A stretch of 64,000 bases of DNA from Actinoplanes teichomyceticus ATCC 31121 (GCF_003711105.1 NZ_CP023865.1:8167001-8231000); one strand, 5' to 3'. Numbered from the stretch's first letter, positions 33,632 through 42,273 are shown. A program made the numbers and translations. Notes: generated by a model from the sequence alone, not told the origin.

Positions 33632-33967
33632 CCGACCGGTTCGGCGCAGGGACCAGCGCCGAGCCGCTCACCGAGGCTTTCCGTGCCCTCCGGGAGGTGG
33701 CCGACGTGATCCGCCAGATCGGCAGTCACCAGACCACGATCGCCTCGGCGGTCGAGAGCAGACCGCCACCACGAACGAGATCAACGGTAACGTCGGCGAG
33801 GCCGCCGCCGGGTCCCGGCGGATCGGCGGATCGGCGCCGTGACCGCCGCGGCGCGGACCACCACCGAGCTGGTACAGCAGTCGGAGCAGGCAGCCGAGGA
33901 GCTCGCCCAGGTGACCGGCACTCTGCAGACGCTCGTCGGCGAGTTCACGCTCTGCGGGCGGCTCTGA
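33628..33967 (+). pseudogene. Decayed C-terminal fragment of a methyl-accepting chemotaxis protein
   Basis: Immediately after pheA, three reading frames join into a typical receptor tail: EVADVIRQIGSHQTTIASAV, then (after a one-base loss near 33757) QTATTNEINGNVGEAAAGS, then (after another one-base loss near 33835) AVTAAARTTTELVQQSEQAA and LAQVTGTLQTLVGEF, stopping at 33967. These match the signalling hairpin end of actinobacterial receptors. No start, sensor or HAMP region remains. The two frameshifts and the missing 5' part make it non-functional; sequencing error is a less likely alternative. Confidence 0.8.
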
Positions 33968-33991
33968 CCCCGGCCGGCTCGCGGAACGGCT

Positions 33992-34354
33992 TCACGCCCA
34001 GCCGAGCTCGTGCAACCGCTGGTCGTCGATGCCGAAGTGGTGGGCGATCTCGTGCACCACGGTGACCGCGACCTCGTCGACCACGTCCTCGTCGGTGTCG
34101 CAGACGCGCAGCGTGGGCAGGCGGTAGATGGTGATCCGGTCGGGCAGGGCGCCGGCGTAGTCCCAGCCGCGGTCGGTGAGCGCGGTGCCCTCGTAAAGCC
34201 CCAGGAGGTCCTCGCTGCCGTCCGGCGGGAGGTCCTCGACCAGGAACACCACGTTGTTCATCAGGGACAGCAGCTCGACGGGGACCTCGTCGAGGGCCTC
34301 CCCGACCAGTTCCTCGAAGCGTTCCCGACTCATGTCCACCGGCACAGGGGACAT
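33992..34354 (-). CDS. Zincin-like metallopeptidase family protein
   Basis: 120-residue putative zinc protease (metallopeptidase family, formerly DUF1025). It begins MSPVPVDMSRERFEELVGEA, runs through LPDRITIYRLPTLRVCD, and holds the active-site helix VTVVHEIAHHFGIDD, a clear HExxH motif, near residues 100-115. ATG 34354 or ATG 34333 are both possible; neither has a strong ribosome binding site. It lies between pheA and serS, as in mycobacteria where a similar metallopeptidase is found. Substrate unknown. Confidence 0.85.
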   Translation of the reverse strand: MSPVPVDMSRERFEELVGEALDEVPVELLSLMNNVVFLVEDLPPDGSEDLLGLYEGTALTDRGWDYAGALPDRITIYRLPTLRVCDTDEDVVDEVAVTVVHEIAHHFGIDDQRLHELGWA

Positions 34355-34489
34355 TGTGCCCGCTGTTGCTGAACCGATCCTGTGTTGCCGGCACGGTCTC
34401 ACCCGGCCGCGCCACGGCGGCCCGCACCGTGGGGTCCGCCCAGCGGGGGCAGGACCGGCAGGCCCGGCGGGGCATGTGTGGGGTGGAAA

Positions 34490-34518
34490 GCCGGCGCGAC
34501 CGAGGAGGCCGCGCCGGC
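34490..34518 (-). terminator. Terminator after the OsmC gene
   Basis: Perfect 9-bp arms GCCGGCGCG (34490-34498) and CGCGCCGGC (34510-34518) with an 11-nt loop, just downstream of the OsmC stop codon on the minus strand. Confidence 0.7.
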
Positions 34519-34533
34519 ACACCGGAGGAGCGG

Positions 34534-34962
34534 TCAGGCGAGCTTCGCGGAGAGGCTGATCGCCGCGCCCGGGCTGAGCAGCCGCGAGATCGGGCAGTTC
34601 TCCTTGGCGTCCGCGGCGATCTTCTGGAACGTGGCGTCGTCGATGCCGGGCACGTCCCCGACCGTCTCGAGGTCGATGCGGGAGACGCCGAAGCCGGCAT
34701 CGGTCTTGTCCATGTGCACCTTGGCGACGGTCTCCACCGAATTGGGCGTGAAGCCCGCGTCGGCGAGGCCCTTCGAGAAGGCCATCGAGAAGCAGCCGGA
34801 GTGGGCCGCCGCGATCAGCTCCTCCGGGTTCGTCCCCTCACCCTCCTCGAACCGTGACTTGAAGGAGTAATTCCCCTGCAGGCCACCCTTACCGGTCTTG
34901 ACCGTGCCGGAACCCTCGGTGAGGTTCCCTTCCCAACGAGCCGTGGCAGAACGAATAGGCAT
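34534..34962 (-). CDS. OsmC family peroxiredoxin
   Basis: 142-residue thiol peroxidase of the OsmC/Ohr family, detoxifying organic hydroperoxides in the cytosol. It starts PIRSATARWEGNLTEGSGTV and has both redox cysteines: one in AAAHSGCFSMAFSKG (Cys about 58) and one in KENCPISRLLSPG (Cys about 123), spaced as usual for the family. The NPEELIAAAHSGCF context is typical of OsmC rather than Ohr. ATG 34962 is well placed. The gene is alone on the minus strand with a terminator following. No OhrR-type regulator is adjacent. Confidence 0.93.
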   Translation of the reverse strand: MPIRSATARWEGNLTEGSGTVKTGKGGLQGNYSFKSRFEEGEGTNPEELIAAAHSGCFSMAFSKGLADAGFTPNSVETVAKVHMDKTDAGFGVSRIDLETVGDVPGIDDATFQKIAADAKENCPISRLLSPGAAISLSAKLA

Positions 34963-35019
34963 GAACGAAACGCTAGCCCATGCGAGGTTCCCTGGAAGGC
35001 CGACACCGCAGGGGCCATC

Positions 35020-35724
35020 ATGGAGCGCATGTCGGAGACGGTGGTCGCATTCGGTCCTGCGGAGCCCGACGGGGCCCCGGGTGGGCGCTTCGCGGGCCGG
35101 TTGCGCGAGCTCGGGGCCGACCGCCGGCTCGCCCCGCTGGTCGCCGGGCTGGGCGCGGTCGCCGCGTTCGCGTCCCTGGTCTCGGAGTGGCAGGTGACCA
35201 CGGTCGACGGCCTGGACCTGGGTGACGACGAGGTGGGGGCCGCCCGGATGCTGCCGGCCGACCTGCTCGACCTGGGCGCGCTCGGTGCGGCGTACGTGAT
35301 GGGTCTGCTCCTGCTGACGATCGCGGTGCTGCTGGCGCTCTTCGGCCCGGCGGCCGGCCGCGGGTACGCGAGGCTGGCCGGTTCCGGCGCCGGTGGGGTG
35401 CTCGGCGCGCTGCTGCTGGCCCTGGTGCCGATGCTGGACGACCAGAGCCGGCTGGTCTCCCGCTTCTACACGGCCCAGCTGCAGGCGGAGAAGCTGGAGG
35501 TGGCGTACGGGCGGGGCCTGTGGTGTGCGCTGGCCGCGGTGGCCGCGGCCCTGATCGCGCTGCGGCTGGCCGGGCGGGAGTCCGGCCCGGCCGGCACGCC
35601 CCGGTGGCGTCACCGGGAGCCCGCCGAACCGGTGTCCGGCGCCCCGCTGGACCTGAGCATCACGCCGACCGCGCCGTTCGCGTCGCACACCGCCGACCTC
35701 GACCGTCCGCACCGATCCGGATGA
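35020..35724 (+). CDS. Membrane protein of unknown function
   Basis: 234-residue protein with four hydrophobic segments (about 40-57, 88-110, 123-142, 165-185) joined by short loops, a charged N-terminus with [20 protein letters not shown], and a C-terminal cytosolic tail containing a [10 protein letters not shown] segment. No family is recognised. It sits just upstream of serS on the same strand. M. tuberculosis also has a membrane protein gene (Rv3835) next to serS, so they may be functional analogues, but sequence similarity was not tested. Confidence 0.6.
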   Translation: MERMSETVVAFGPAEPDGAPGGRFAGRLRELGADRRLAPLVAGLGAVAAFASLVSEWQVTTVDGLDLGDDEVGAARMLPADLLDLGALGAAYVMGLLLLTIAVLLALFGPAAGRGYARLAGSGAGGVLGALLLALVPMLDDQSRLVSRFYTAQLQAEKLEVAYGRGLWCALAAVAAALIALRLAGRESGPAGTPRWRHREPAEPVSGAPLDLSITPTAPFASHTADLDRPHRSG

Positions 35725-35776
35725 CGGGGGATATCCGGGTGATGATCGGACCGGGACGCCGGTAGGCTCGACAACC

Positions 35777-37033
35777 GTGATTGACCTGCGTCTGCTTCGT
35801 GACGACCCCGAACTGATCCGCGCCAGCCAGCGGCTGCGCGGTGAGTCCACCGAGCTCGTGGACGAGCTGCTGCGTGCCGACGAGGAGCGCCGGGCCGCGA
35901 CCCAGCGGTTCGAGACGGTCCGCGCGGAGCAGAAGTCCATCGGCAAGGACGTCGCGAAGGCCTCCGGTGACGAGCGGGCCGCGCTGCTGGCCCGTACCAA
36001 GGAGCTGGCCGCCGAGGTGAAGGCCGCCGAGGCCGCCGCGACCGAGGCCGAGCAGGCGCTCAAGCGCGCGCATCTCGCCGTGCCCAACGTGGTCGAGGGC
36101 GCCCCGCCCGGCGGCGAGGACGATTTCGTGGTGCTGCGCACGGTCGGCGACATCCCGGACATCACGGCGCCGAAGGACCACCTGGAGATCGGTGAGGCGC
36201 TGCGCGCCATCGACACCGAGCGCGGCGCGAAGGTGTCCGGATCGCGGTTCTACTTCCTCACCGGCGTCGGCGCGCTGCTGCAGCTGGGCATGTTGCAGCT
36301 GGCCATCCAGCAGGCGGTGGAGCACGGGTTCATCCCGTCGATCACGCCGACCCTGGTCCGGCCCGAGTCGATGGAGGGCACCGGTTACCTCGGGGCGCAC
36401 GCCAGCGAGGTCTACCGCCTGGAGGCCGACGACCTCTACCTGGTCGGCACCTCGGAGGTGGCGCTCGCCGCGTACCACTCGAACGAGATCATCGATCTCG
36501 ACGAGCCGCGCCGGTACGCGGGCTGGTCGTCGTGCTACCGCCGGGAGGCCGGCTCGCACGGCAAGGACGTGCGCGGCATCCTGCGCGTCCACCAGTTCGA
36601 CAAGGTGGAGATGTTCTCGTTCTGCCGCCCGGAACAGGCCGCCGACGAGCACCGGCGCCTGCTCGCCATGGAGGAGGAGATGCTGGCCAAGGTCGAAATC
36701 CCGTACCGGGTGATCGACGTGGCCGCCGGCGATCTCGGGTCCAGCGCGGTGCGCAAGTTCGACTGCGAGGCGTGGGTGCCGTCGCAGGGCCGCTACCGCG
36801 AGGTGACGTCGACGTCGAACACCACCACGTTCCAGGCGCGCCGGCTCAACATCCGGTACCGCGACGAGAACGGCAAACCGCAGATCGCCGCGACGCTCAA
36901 CGGCACCCTGGCGACCACCCGGTGGCTGATCCCGATCCTGGAGAACCACCAGCAGCCGGACGGATCGGTGCGGGTGCCCAAGGCCCTGCAGCCGTTCCTG
37001 GGCGGCCGGGACGTACTCGAACCCGCCCGATAA
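35777..37033 (+). CDS. serS: Seryl-tRNA synthetase
   Basis: Class II aminoacyl-tRNA synthetase charging tRNA-Ser. The 418 residues comprise an N-terminal coiled-coil arm (about 30-100, [20 protein letters not shown]) for the tRNA extra arm and a catalytic core with motif 2 [28 protein letters not shown] and motif 3 [19 protein letters not shown]; serine-binding [19 protein letters not shown] is intact. GTG 35777 yields [20 protein letters not shown], the usual family start. Essential housekeeping gene; location near the origin is common in actinobacteria. Confidence 0.97.
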   Translation: MIDLRLLRDDPELIRASQRLRGESTELVDELLRADEERRAATQRFETVRAEQKSIGKDVAKASGDERAALLARTKELAAEVKAAEAAATEAEQALKRAHLAVPNVVEGAPPGGEDDFVVLRTVGDIPDITAPKDHLEIGEALRAIDTERGAKVSGSRFYFLTGVGALLQLGMLQLAIQQAVEHGFIPSITPTLVRPESMEGTGYLGAHASEVYRLEADDLYLVGTSEVALAAYHSNEIIDLDEPRRYAGWSSCYRREAGSHGKDVRGILRVHQFDKVEMFSFCRPEQAADEHRRLLAMEEEMLAKVEIPYRVIDVAAGDLGSSAVRKFDCEAWVPSQGRYREVTSTSNTTTFQARRLNIRYRDENGKPQIAATLNGTLATTRWLIPILENHQQPDGSVRVPKALQPFLGGRDVLEPAR

Positions 37034-37042
37034 CGATCTCGA

Positions 37043-37089
37043 CACCGCCCGGTCACCCGATGTCATGGTCGCTGGTGGCCGGGCGGGTG
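37043..37089 (+). terminator. Candidate terminator after serS
   Basis: CACCGCCCGG (37043-37052) and CCGGGCGGGTG (37079-37089) can pair over 7 perfect bases with extension after a bulge. The loop is long (26 nt), and the end of the hairpin lies about 50 bp before the next start, so the call is moderate. Confidence 0.35.
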
Positions 37090-37141
37090 TACCGTTCTCC
37101 TTCCGCCCTCCGCGGGGGTCGCCGAACCCACGGAGGTATCC

Positions 37142-37954
37142 ATGGTCAAGCCCGGGCTGCCGAAGCTGATCGCCACGGATCTCGACGGCACGCTGGTCCG
37201 CAGTGACGACACCGTCTCCGCCTACACGCACGAGGTGCTGGACCGGGTGCGGGCAGCCGGCATCCGGATCGTCGCCGCCACCGGCCGAGGTCCCCGGCTC
37301 ACCTCGCTGACCCGCAACGACATCCGGGTCGCCGACTATCTGGTGCTCGCCCAGGGCGGCTGGGTGCTCGACCAGGCCGAGTCACGCTACCTGCGCCAGT
37401 CGCGGCTGCCCGGCTGGCGGCTGGCCGAGGTGCTGGCCCGGCTGGAGGCGGCGGCCGGCCCGCTGTCGGTGATGTTCGAGGCGCTGGAGCACGACGACTC
37501 CCCGCTCTGGGGCGACTACGACCCGACCTGGCGATACCCGGTCACCGTCGAGGCGCGCACCCGGGCCGAGTGCCTGACCGGCGACGTGATCAAGGCGTTC
37601 GCCCGGTCCTTCCGGCACGACGTGGACGAGTTGCTGGCGATCGCCCGCCGGACCGTGCCGCCGGAGGTGGCCACGGTGACCCAGGCCGGCCTGAACTACC
37701 TGGAGATCTGCCCGGCGAACGTGGACAAGGGCACCGGCCTGGCGGTGGTCGCCGAGACCGTCGGCGTCGACCCGGCGGACGTGCTGGTCTTCGGCGACAT
37801 GCCCAACGACCTGCCGATGTTCGCCTGGGCCGGGTGGGGCCGGGTGGCCGTCGCGAACGCGCACCCCGACCTGCTCGCGGCCGCCGACGAGGTGACGCTC
37901 ACCAATGACCAGGACGGCGTGGCGGTCTTTCTGGACGGGCTATTGTCGAGGTGA
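37142..37954 (+). CDS. HAD-superfamily phosphatase (Cof type), first of a pair
   Basis: 270-residue Cof-type haloacid dehalogenase-like hydrolase. Motif I ATDLDGTLVRSDD (about 11-23) contains the nucleophilic Asp, motif II is in VAATGRGPRL, the lysine of motif III is DVIKAF or DKGTG, and motif IV FGDMPNDLPM (about 218-227) holds the metal-binding aspartates. A C2-type cap (about 85-190) sits between. GGAGG precedes the ATG. Its stop overlaps the next HAD gene (TGATG), so the two are translated together. Likely substrates are sugar phosphates or cofactor phosphates. Confidence 0.9.
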   Translation: MVKPGLPKLIATDLDGTLVRSDDTVSAYTHEVLDRVRAAGIRIVAATGRGPRLTSLTRNDIRVADYLVLAQGGWVLDQAESRYLRQSRLPGWRLAEVLARLEAAAGPLSVMFEALEHDDSPLWGDYDPTWRYPVTVEARTRAECLTGDVIKAFARSFRHDVDELLAIARRTVPPEVATVTQAGLNYLEICPANVDKGTGLAVVAETVGVDPADVLVFGDMPNDLPMFAWAGWGRVAVANAHPDLLAAADEVTLTNDQDGVAVFLDGLLSR

Positions 37955-38772
37955 TGGCAGCTTCCCCCAGCCGCGGCGCCGAACCGGATCTCCGACTGGT
38001 CGCGACCGACATCGACGGCACCCTCATCGACGACGACCGCCGGCTCAGTCCCCGGACCATCGAGGTGCTGGGCGCTCTGCCCGTGCCGGTGGTGCTGGTG
38101 ACCGGCCGCCCGCTGCGCTGGCTCGAACAGCTCTACGACCAGCTGCCCGCGCCGCTCCCCGCGGTCTGCGCGAACGGTGCGGTGATCTACGACCCGCACA
38201 CCGACGAGGTGCTGCGGACCGAGCCGCTCTCCAGCGAGCTGCTGGTCGATGTCACGCGCCGGCTGCGCGACGCGGTGCCGGACATGTCACTGGCGGTGGA
38301 GATCGACGACGGCCGCGCCTTCCGGCACGAGCCGACCTGGCCGCTGCGCTGGACCGACCCGCGCGTCCGGGTGATCGGCACCCCGGCGGATCTAACGTCG
38401 GCGCCGGCGGTGAAGTTGCTGGCCCGCTCGGCGACCGCCGATCCGGACGACTTCCTGGAGCTGGTCAGCAAGGCCCTCGGCGGCGTCGCCGAGGCGACCC
38501 GTTCGTCGTCGTCGGCGCTGGTGGAGATCTCCGCGGCCGGGGTGACGAAGGCGGCCGGCCTGGCCTGGTTCTGCGACCGTGAGCGGGTCACCGCGTCGCA
38601 GGTCATCGCGTTCGGCGACATGCCCAACGACATCCCGATGCTGACCTGGGCGGGCCATGCCGTGGCGATGGGAAACGCCCATCCCGCGGTCCGCGCCGTC
38701 GCGGATGACGTGACCGGCACGAACGAGGCCGACGGGGTCGCCGTCTACCTGCAGAAAGTCTTCAACCTGTAG
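37954..38772 (+). CDS. HAD-superfamily phosphatase (Cof type), second of a pair
   Basis: 272-residue paralogue of the preceding phosphatase with the same domain order: ATDIDGTLIDDDRRL (motif I), VVLVTGRPLRWL (motif II), VTKAAGLAWFC (motif III Lys) and FGDMPNDIPMLTW (motif IV). Identity to its neighbour appears moderate, suggesting an old duplication with divergent caps. ATG 37954 is used because it overlaps the upstream stop, although GTG 37951 is also open. Substrate unknown. Confidence 0.9.
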   Translation: MAASPSRGAEPDLRLVATDIDGTLIDDDRRLSPRTIEVLGALPVPVVLVTGRPLRWLEQLYDQLPAPLPAVCANGAVIYDPHTDEVLRTEPLSSELLVDVTRRLRDAVPDMSLAVEIDDGRAFRHEPTWPLRWTDPRVRVIGTPADLTSAPAVKLLARSATADPDDFLELVSKALGGVAEATRSSSSALVEISAAGVTKAAGLAWFCDRERVTASQVIAFGDMPNDIPMLTWAGHAVAMGNAHPAVRAVADDVTGTNEADGVAVYLQKVFNL

Positions 38773-39016
38773 CAGCCCGGCGCGCCGGTGGCGGACCGCG
38801 CCCGGCGCACGGTCGGCGGCCGGCTTCCGGTCCGTGCTCTTCCCCGGTACGAATCCGGGAGTCCCGCCCGCAGGCCTCGGTGACCGGGTGCGCCGCGGTG
38901 CGCGGGCCCCGGCGCGCGGCTGCGGCCGGGGCTGCGCGGACGTCGCGGGCGGGTGGCCACGGGGCGTGGCTGCGAAGCCTACGGACGAAACGGGTAAGGC
39001 GTACCCCGGAATGGGG

Positions 39017-39568
39017 TCAAAGGTATTGGCCGGTGGGCCGCTCGGGCTTGCCCGGGATGCCCATCGGGAGCGCCGGGCGGCCCTGGCCGCCGCCGCGCAT
39101 CTGCTCCAACTGGAGGCGGGCGGCCATCTGCTGGGCGACGAGGGCCGCCTGGATGCCGTGGAAGAGGCCTTCCAGCCAGCCGACCAACTGCGCCTGGGCG
39201 ATCCGCAGCTCGGCCTCGCTGGGCGGGGTCTCCGCCTCGAACGGCAGGGACAGCCGCTCCAGCTCCTCGCGCAGCTCGGGGGCGAGCCCGTCCTCCAGTT
39301 CCTTGATCGAACGCTGGTGGATCTCCCGCAGGCGGCCACGGCTCGCCTCGTCCAGCGGAGCGGCCCGCACCTCCTCCAACAGCTGCTTGATCATGCTCCC
39401 GATGCGCATGACCTTGGCCGGCTGCTCGATGAGGTTGCCCGGCTCCTCCGGGCTCATCGTGCCGTCCTGCTCGATGGTGCCCATCGGGCGGCCGTCCGGG
39501 CCCATGACGATGACGGAGCCGTCTTCCTTGTGCTCAGTGGTGCGGGGGTCGTCGGTCATGCGGTCCAT
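39017..39568 (-). CDS. bpa: Bacterial proteasome activator Bpa
   Basis: ATP-independent activator of the 20S proteasome (Rv3780 family). The 183-residue helical protein has the family core VMRIGSMIKQLLEEVRAAPLD (residues about 53-73), REIHQRSIKELEDGLAPEL and AQAQLVGWLEGLFHGIQA, and ends with the essential docking tail GQYL (TGQYL), which inserts between proteasome alpha subunits like the tail of Mpa/ARC. The N-terminus MDRMTDDPRTTEHKEDGSV is flexible. It opens the 20S gate for unfolded proteins without ATP. Proteasome genes are not in the window. A nearby TY-Chap-like protein has a similar C-terminal tail. Confidence 0.92.
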   Translation of the reverse strand: MDRMTDDPRTTEHKEDGSVIVMGPDGRPMGTIEQDGTMSPEEPGNLIEQPAKVMRIGSMIKQLLEEVRAAPLDEASRGRLREIHQRSIKELEDGLAPELREELERLSLPFEAETPPSEAELRIAQAQLVGWLEGLFHGIQAALVAQQMAARLQLEQMRGGGQGRPALPMGIPGKPERPTGQYL

Positions 39569-39601
39569 CTTTGCGCACCGGGTCCAAAGGTGCCCGCGCG
39601 G

Positions 39602-40432
39602 TCAAGCGCGCAATTCCGCGACCGCACACTTCACGCTGCCGCCACCGCGCTTGAGCTCGGAAAGGTCCACGTGGACGGGCTGATATCCGGCGTCGCGGAC
39701 CTTGCGGCCCATGCCGATCGCATCGGTGTTGAGGATCACGTGCCGGCCGTCACTGACCAGGTTCAGCCCGAACGCCTCGGCGTCGGCCCGGTCGGCGAGC
39801 ACCGCGTCCGGGAACAGCTGGGCCAGCACCTGCTGCGAGGCCGGCGAGAACGCGCCGGGGTAGTAGGTGACGTGCCGGTCGTCGAGGGCGGCGAGCGCGG
39901 TGTCCAGGTGGTAGAAGGCCGGGTCGACCAGGCGCAGCGAGATCACCGGGCGGCCCAGCACCTCCTGCGCCTCGGCGTGCGCGGCCGGTTCGGTGCGGAA
40001 GCCGTAGCCGGCCAGGACGATGCCGCCGTACGCCGCGGGAAGGTACGCGAAGTCGCCCTCGCCCTCGTTGACGTGCTGCGCGGCGACGAACTTCCAGGTG
40101 CCGGTGGAGTCGTAGAACGCCCGGTGGGCGAGGGCCTCGTCGGCGCGCTGCGGGTAGCGGAAGCGGGCGCCGTAGACGGTGCCGTCCACCGAGAACGCGC
40201 CGTTCGCCGAGTACACCATGTCCGGCAGGCCGGGACGGGCGTCCAGCACGTGGACCACGTGACCGAGATCGACCAGCGTGCTCCGCAGCGACTCCCACTG
40301 CGTCAGGGCCCGCTCGGCGTCCACCGCGGCGTTCGGGTCCATCCACGGGTTGATCGCGTACTCCACCGTGAAATGCTCCGGGGGACACATCAGATATGTC
40401 CTCGTTCGCGGCAATCGCTCCAACTGGCTCAT
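39602..40432 (-). CDS. ddaH: Dimethylargininase / amidinotransferase-family hydrolase
   Basis: 276-residue pentein-fold enzyme cleaving dimethylarginine (or arginine) to citrulline and an amine. MVYSANGAFSVDGTVYGARF gives the substrate loop; the catalytic His is within PAFYHLDTALAAL, and the nucleophilic Cys in GGGSVKCAVAEL near the C-terminus. FNP-type arginine binding and the EGEGDFAYL motif match the group. Divergent Lrp/AsnC gene, 68 bp apart, is a usual partner in actinobacteria. Symbol is a best guess; a plain amidinohydrolase is possible. Confidence 0.85.
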   Translation of the reverse strand: MSQLERLPRTRTYLMCPPEHFTVEYAINPWMDPNAAVDAERALTQWESLRSTLVDLGHVVHVLDARPGLPDMVYSANGAFSVDGTVYGARFRYPQRADEALAHRAFYDSTGTWKFVAAQHVNEGEGDFAYLPAAYGGIVLAGYGFRTEPAAHAEAQEVLGRPVISLRLVDPAFYHLDTALAALDDRHVTYYPGAFSPASQQVLAQLFPDAVLADRADAEAFGLNLVSDGRHVILNTDAIGMGRKVRDAGYQPVHVDLSELKRGGGSVKCAVAELRA

Positions 40433-40500
40433 GAGGTTTTAGCGTAGGTAGGCTGCGGTGCAGCAAACAGCTCGAAACCTTGCTCCTCGGAGGCGAATCG

Positions 40501-40962
40501 TTGCAGATGGACGCCGTGGACCAGCGAATCATTGCGTTGCTCGTGGCCGATGCCCGAGCTTCGTACGCAGAGATCGGCGCCCGGGTCTCGCTGTCCGCCC
40601 CCGCCGTGAAACGCCGGGTGGACCGGCTGCGGGCGGCCGGAGTGATCAAGGGGTTCACCGCGGTCATCGAGCCGGCCGCGGTCGGCTGGACCACCGAGGC
40701 CTTCGTCGAGCTCTTCTGCACCGGGCGCACCACGCCGGCGCAGATCACCGTGGCGACACGCCGGCATCCCGAGGTGGTCGGGGCGTACACCGTCTCCGGA
40801 CAGGCGGACGCGCTGGTGCACCTGCGGGCGGCCGATATCGGTCATTTGGAGCAGGCGCTGGAGCGGCTACGGGCCGAGCCGTTCGTGACCTCGACGCGCA
40901 GCATGGTGGTGCTGTCCCGGCTGGTGGAGACGCCGACCGCGGTGCCGGCGCTGCCGGATTAG
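40501..40962 (+). CDS. Lrp/AsnC family transcriptional regulator
   Basis: 153-residue regulator divergent from ddaH, likely controlling it in response to an amino acid. The N-terminal winged helix-turn-helix reads MDAVDQRIIALLVADARASY then IGARVSLSAPAVKRRVDRL (recognition helix), and the C-terminal RAM/ACT-like ligand domain contains EAFVELFCTGRTTPAQI and VVGAYTVSGQADALVHL. TTG 40501 is selected since GGAGG (40489-40493) is 7 bp away; ATG 40507 is the alternative. Adjacent intergenic gap (40433-40500) must hold both promoters. Confidence 0.92.
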   Translation: MQMDAVDQRIIALLVADARASYAEIGARVSLSAPAVKRRVDRLRAAGVIKGFTAVIEPAAVGWTTEAFVELFCTGRTTPAQITVATRRHPEVVGAYTVSGQADALVHLRAADIGHLEQALERLRAEPFVTSTRSMVVLSRLVETPTAVPALPD

Positions 40963-40981
40963 CGGGCGGCGGACCGGCCGG

Positions 40982-41126
40982 TCGCGGGGCGCCCGCCCCG
41001 GTCACCGCGCCGGGACGGCGCCCGCTCCGGTCACGGTGCCGGGACGGCGGGCGCGCCGGTCACGGTGCCGGGACGGCGGGCGTTCCGGGCCCGGTGCCGG
41101 GACGGCGCCCGCGCCGGGCCCGGTGA
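40982..41126 (+). repeat. 29-bp tandem array downstream of the Lrp gene
   Basis: The core CGGGACGGCG occurs at 41011, 41040, 41069 and 41098, steps of exactly 29 bp, with degenerate flanking copies. Internal variable segment contains GCGCCCGCTCC or GGGCGCGCC. Non-coding. Confidence 0.85.
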
Positions 41127-41131
41127 GATGC

Positions 41132-41187
41132 CGGGATGGTGCTGGCGGCGGGTCAGAGGGATCTGCCCGGGCGGTGCTCGCGGTGGG
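41132..41187 (-). repeat. 35-bp repeats derived from the 3' end of the TY-Chap-like gene
   Basis: GGTCAGAGG occurs at 41151 and 41186 and GCGGTGCTCG-like segments at 41171 and 41206, all 35 bp apart. The copy at 41186 onwards is the real end of the gene (stop codon plus last codons), so the two outer units are tandem copies of the coding 3' end. Confidence 0.7.
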
Positions 41188-42273
41188 TCAGAGGTACATG
41201 CCTGGGCGGTGCTCGTCGCCCTCCGCCTTCGCAGGGACGGGTTTGTCGCCCTCGCCGAAGAACCGCTTGCCGCCGAACTCGCCGTGCAGCCGATCGTCCA
41301 GCTCATCGGCGAGACCGGTCATCACCTGCACCGCCAGCATCAGGTGGATCGCCTGGAAGTTGCGGCCGAAGACCGGGATGGACGCCCAGACGGTGTCCTG
41401 CGCGCAGTACAACCGGCCGATCGGCATCCGGTTGGTCAGCTCGGACAGCTTCACGTAGAGCTGCTCGGTGGGCTCGACCTCGGTCAGGATCGGCGAGAAG
41501 ACGTCGACCAGCGGCGGGTTGTCCCGCACCCGGACGAACACCATCGCGGAGCCGGCCCGGATGCCGATGTCGCCGTCCGCATCGACCTGGAGCTGGTCGA
41601 CGGTGGTCTTGGACATCGTGGCGATCACCGTGCGCACCCGGTCGTCGAGCGGCACCAACTCGTCGGTCGTGCCGGCCACCGCCTCGGCGAAGGCCTCGTC
41701 GTCGTCGAGGTCCCCGAGATCGATCCCGTTCTCCGGGCCGGCCTCGGTGCGCGCGGAGGCGAGCGGGCCCGCCTCGATCGGCTCGTCCTGGTCGTCGTGC
41801 ACCCGGTAGACCAGGAAAGCGGGGTGCGGGGCACCGTACACGTCGCGGAGCGTGCGGGTGACCGCGGTGGCCAGCTGGGATGCCTTCTCCTGCTCGGAGC
41901 GGACGCCGAAGAAGTCACCCGAGCCGGGGAGCACCCCCGGCGGGGACCAGCCGAGCGCCACCATGTCGGCGACAGCGGCCCGGTCCATCCGGAACTCGGC
42001 CGGCAGCGCCGCGTTGCCCACCGCCAGCGCCTCGATCGCCCCGGCCGGCAGGACACGGATGCTCACCGAGTAGACCGCGGTGCCGGTGCCGGACGCGGTC
42101 GGGTCCAGCGTGAGGTCGACCTGCGCGCCGGGTTCGAGCCGGGTCAGGAGGCCGGCCAGGTCGCCGGCGAACTCCCGCCATGCCTCGGTGACCTTCGCCC
42201 GTAGGTCGGCCGTGGTCGGTTCGTCGAGCAACACGCCCTCGGGGGAGTCGCCCGCCGCGCCTTCTGCCGTCAT
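41188..42273 (-). CDS. TY-Chap/YbjN-like protein with proteasome-type GMYL tail
   Basis: 361-residue soluble protein. N-terminal half has an acidic start and a domain with PAGAIEALAVGNAALPAEF and DRAAVADMVALGWSPP. The C-terminal part (about 215-335) resembles the YbjN/T3SS-chaperone (TY-Chap) fold: VDQLQVDADGDIGIRAGSAM, VFVRVRDNPPLVDVFSPIL, LYVKLSELTNRMPIGRLYC, then FQAIHLMLAVQVMTG. The very end is HRPGMYL. The GxYL ending resembles the 20S proteasome-docking tails (GQYL) of Bpa and Mpa, and Bpa itself is encoded 1.6 kb away. ATG 42273. A link to protein quality control is inference. Confidence 0.7.
   Translation of the reverse strand: MTAEGAAGDSPEGVLLDEPTTADLRAKVTEAWREFAGDLAGLLTRLEPGAQVDLTLDPTASGTGTAVYSVSIRVLPAGAIEALAVGNAALPAEFRMDRAAVADMVALGWSPPGVLPGSGDFFGVRSEQEKASQLATAVTRTLRDVYGAPHPAFLVYRVHDDQDEPIEAGPLASARTEAGPENGIDLGDLDDDEAFAEAVAGTTDELVPLDDRVRTVIATMSKTTVDQLQVDADGDIGIRAGSAMVFVRVRDNPPLVDVFSPILTEVEPTEQLYVKLSELTNRMPIGRLYCAQDTVWASIPVFGRNFQAIHLMLAVQVMTGLADELDDRLHGEFGGKRFFGEGDKPVPAKAEGDEHRPGMYL

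Noticed and set aside
38843..38859. T-arm-like CCCGGTACGAATCCGGG, suggestive of a tRNA gene near serS
   Set aside because: The loop is TACGAAT rather than TTCGAAT, and no matching acceptor stem, anticodon arm or D-arm is found upstream.
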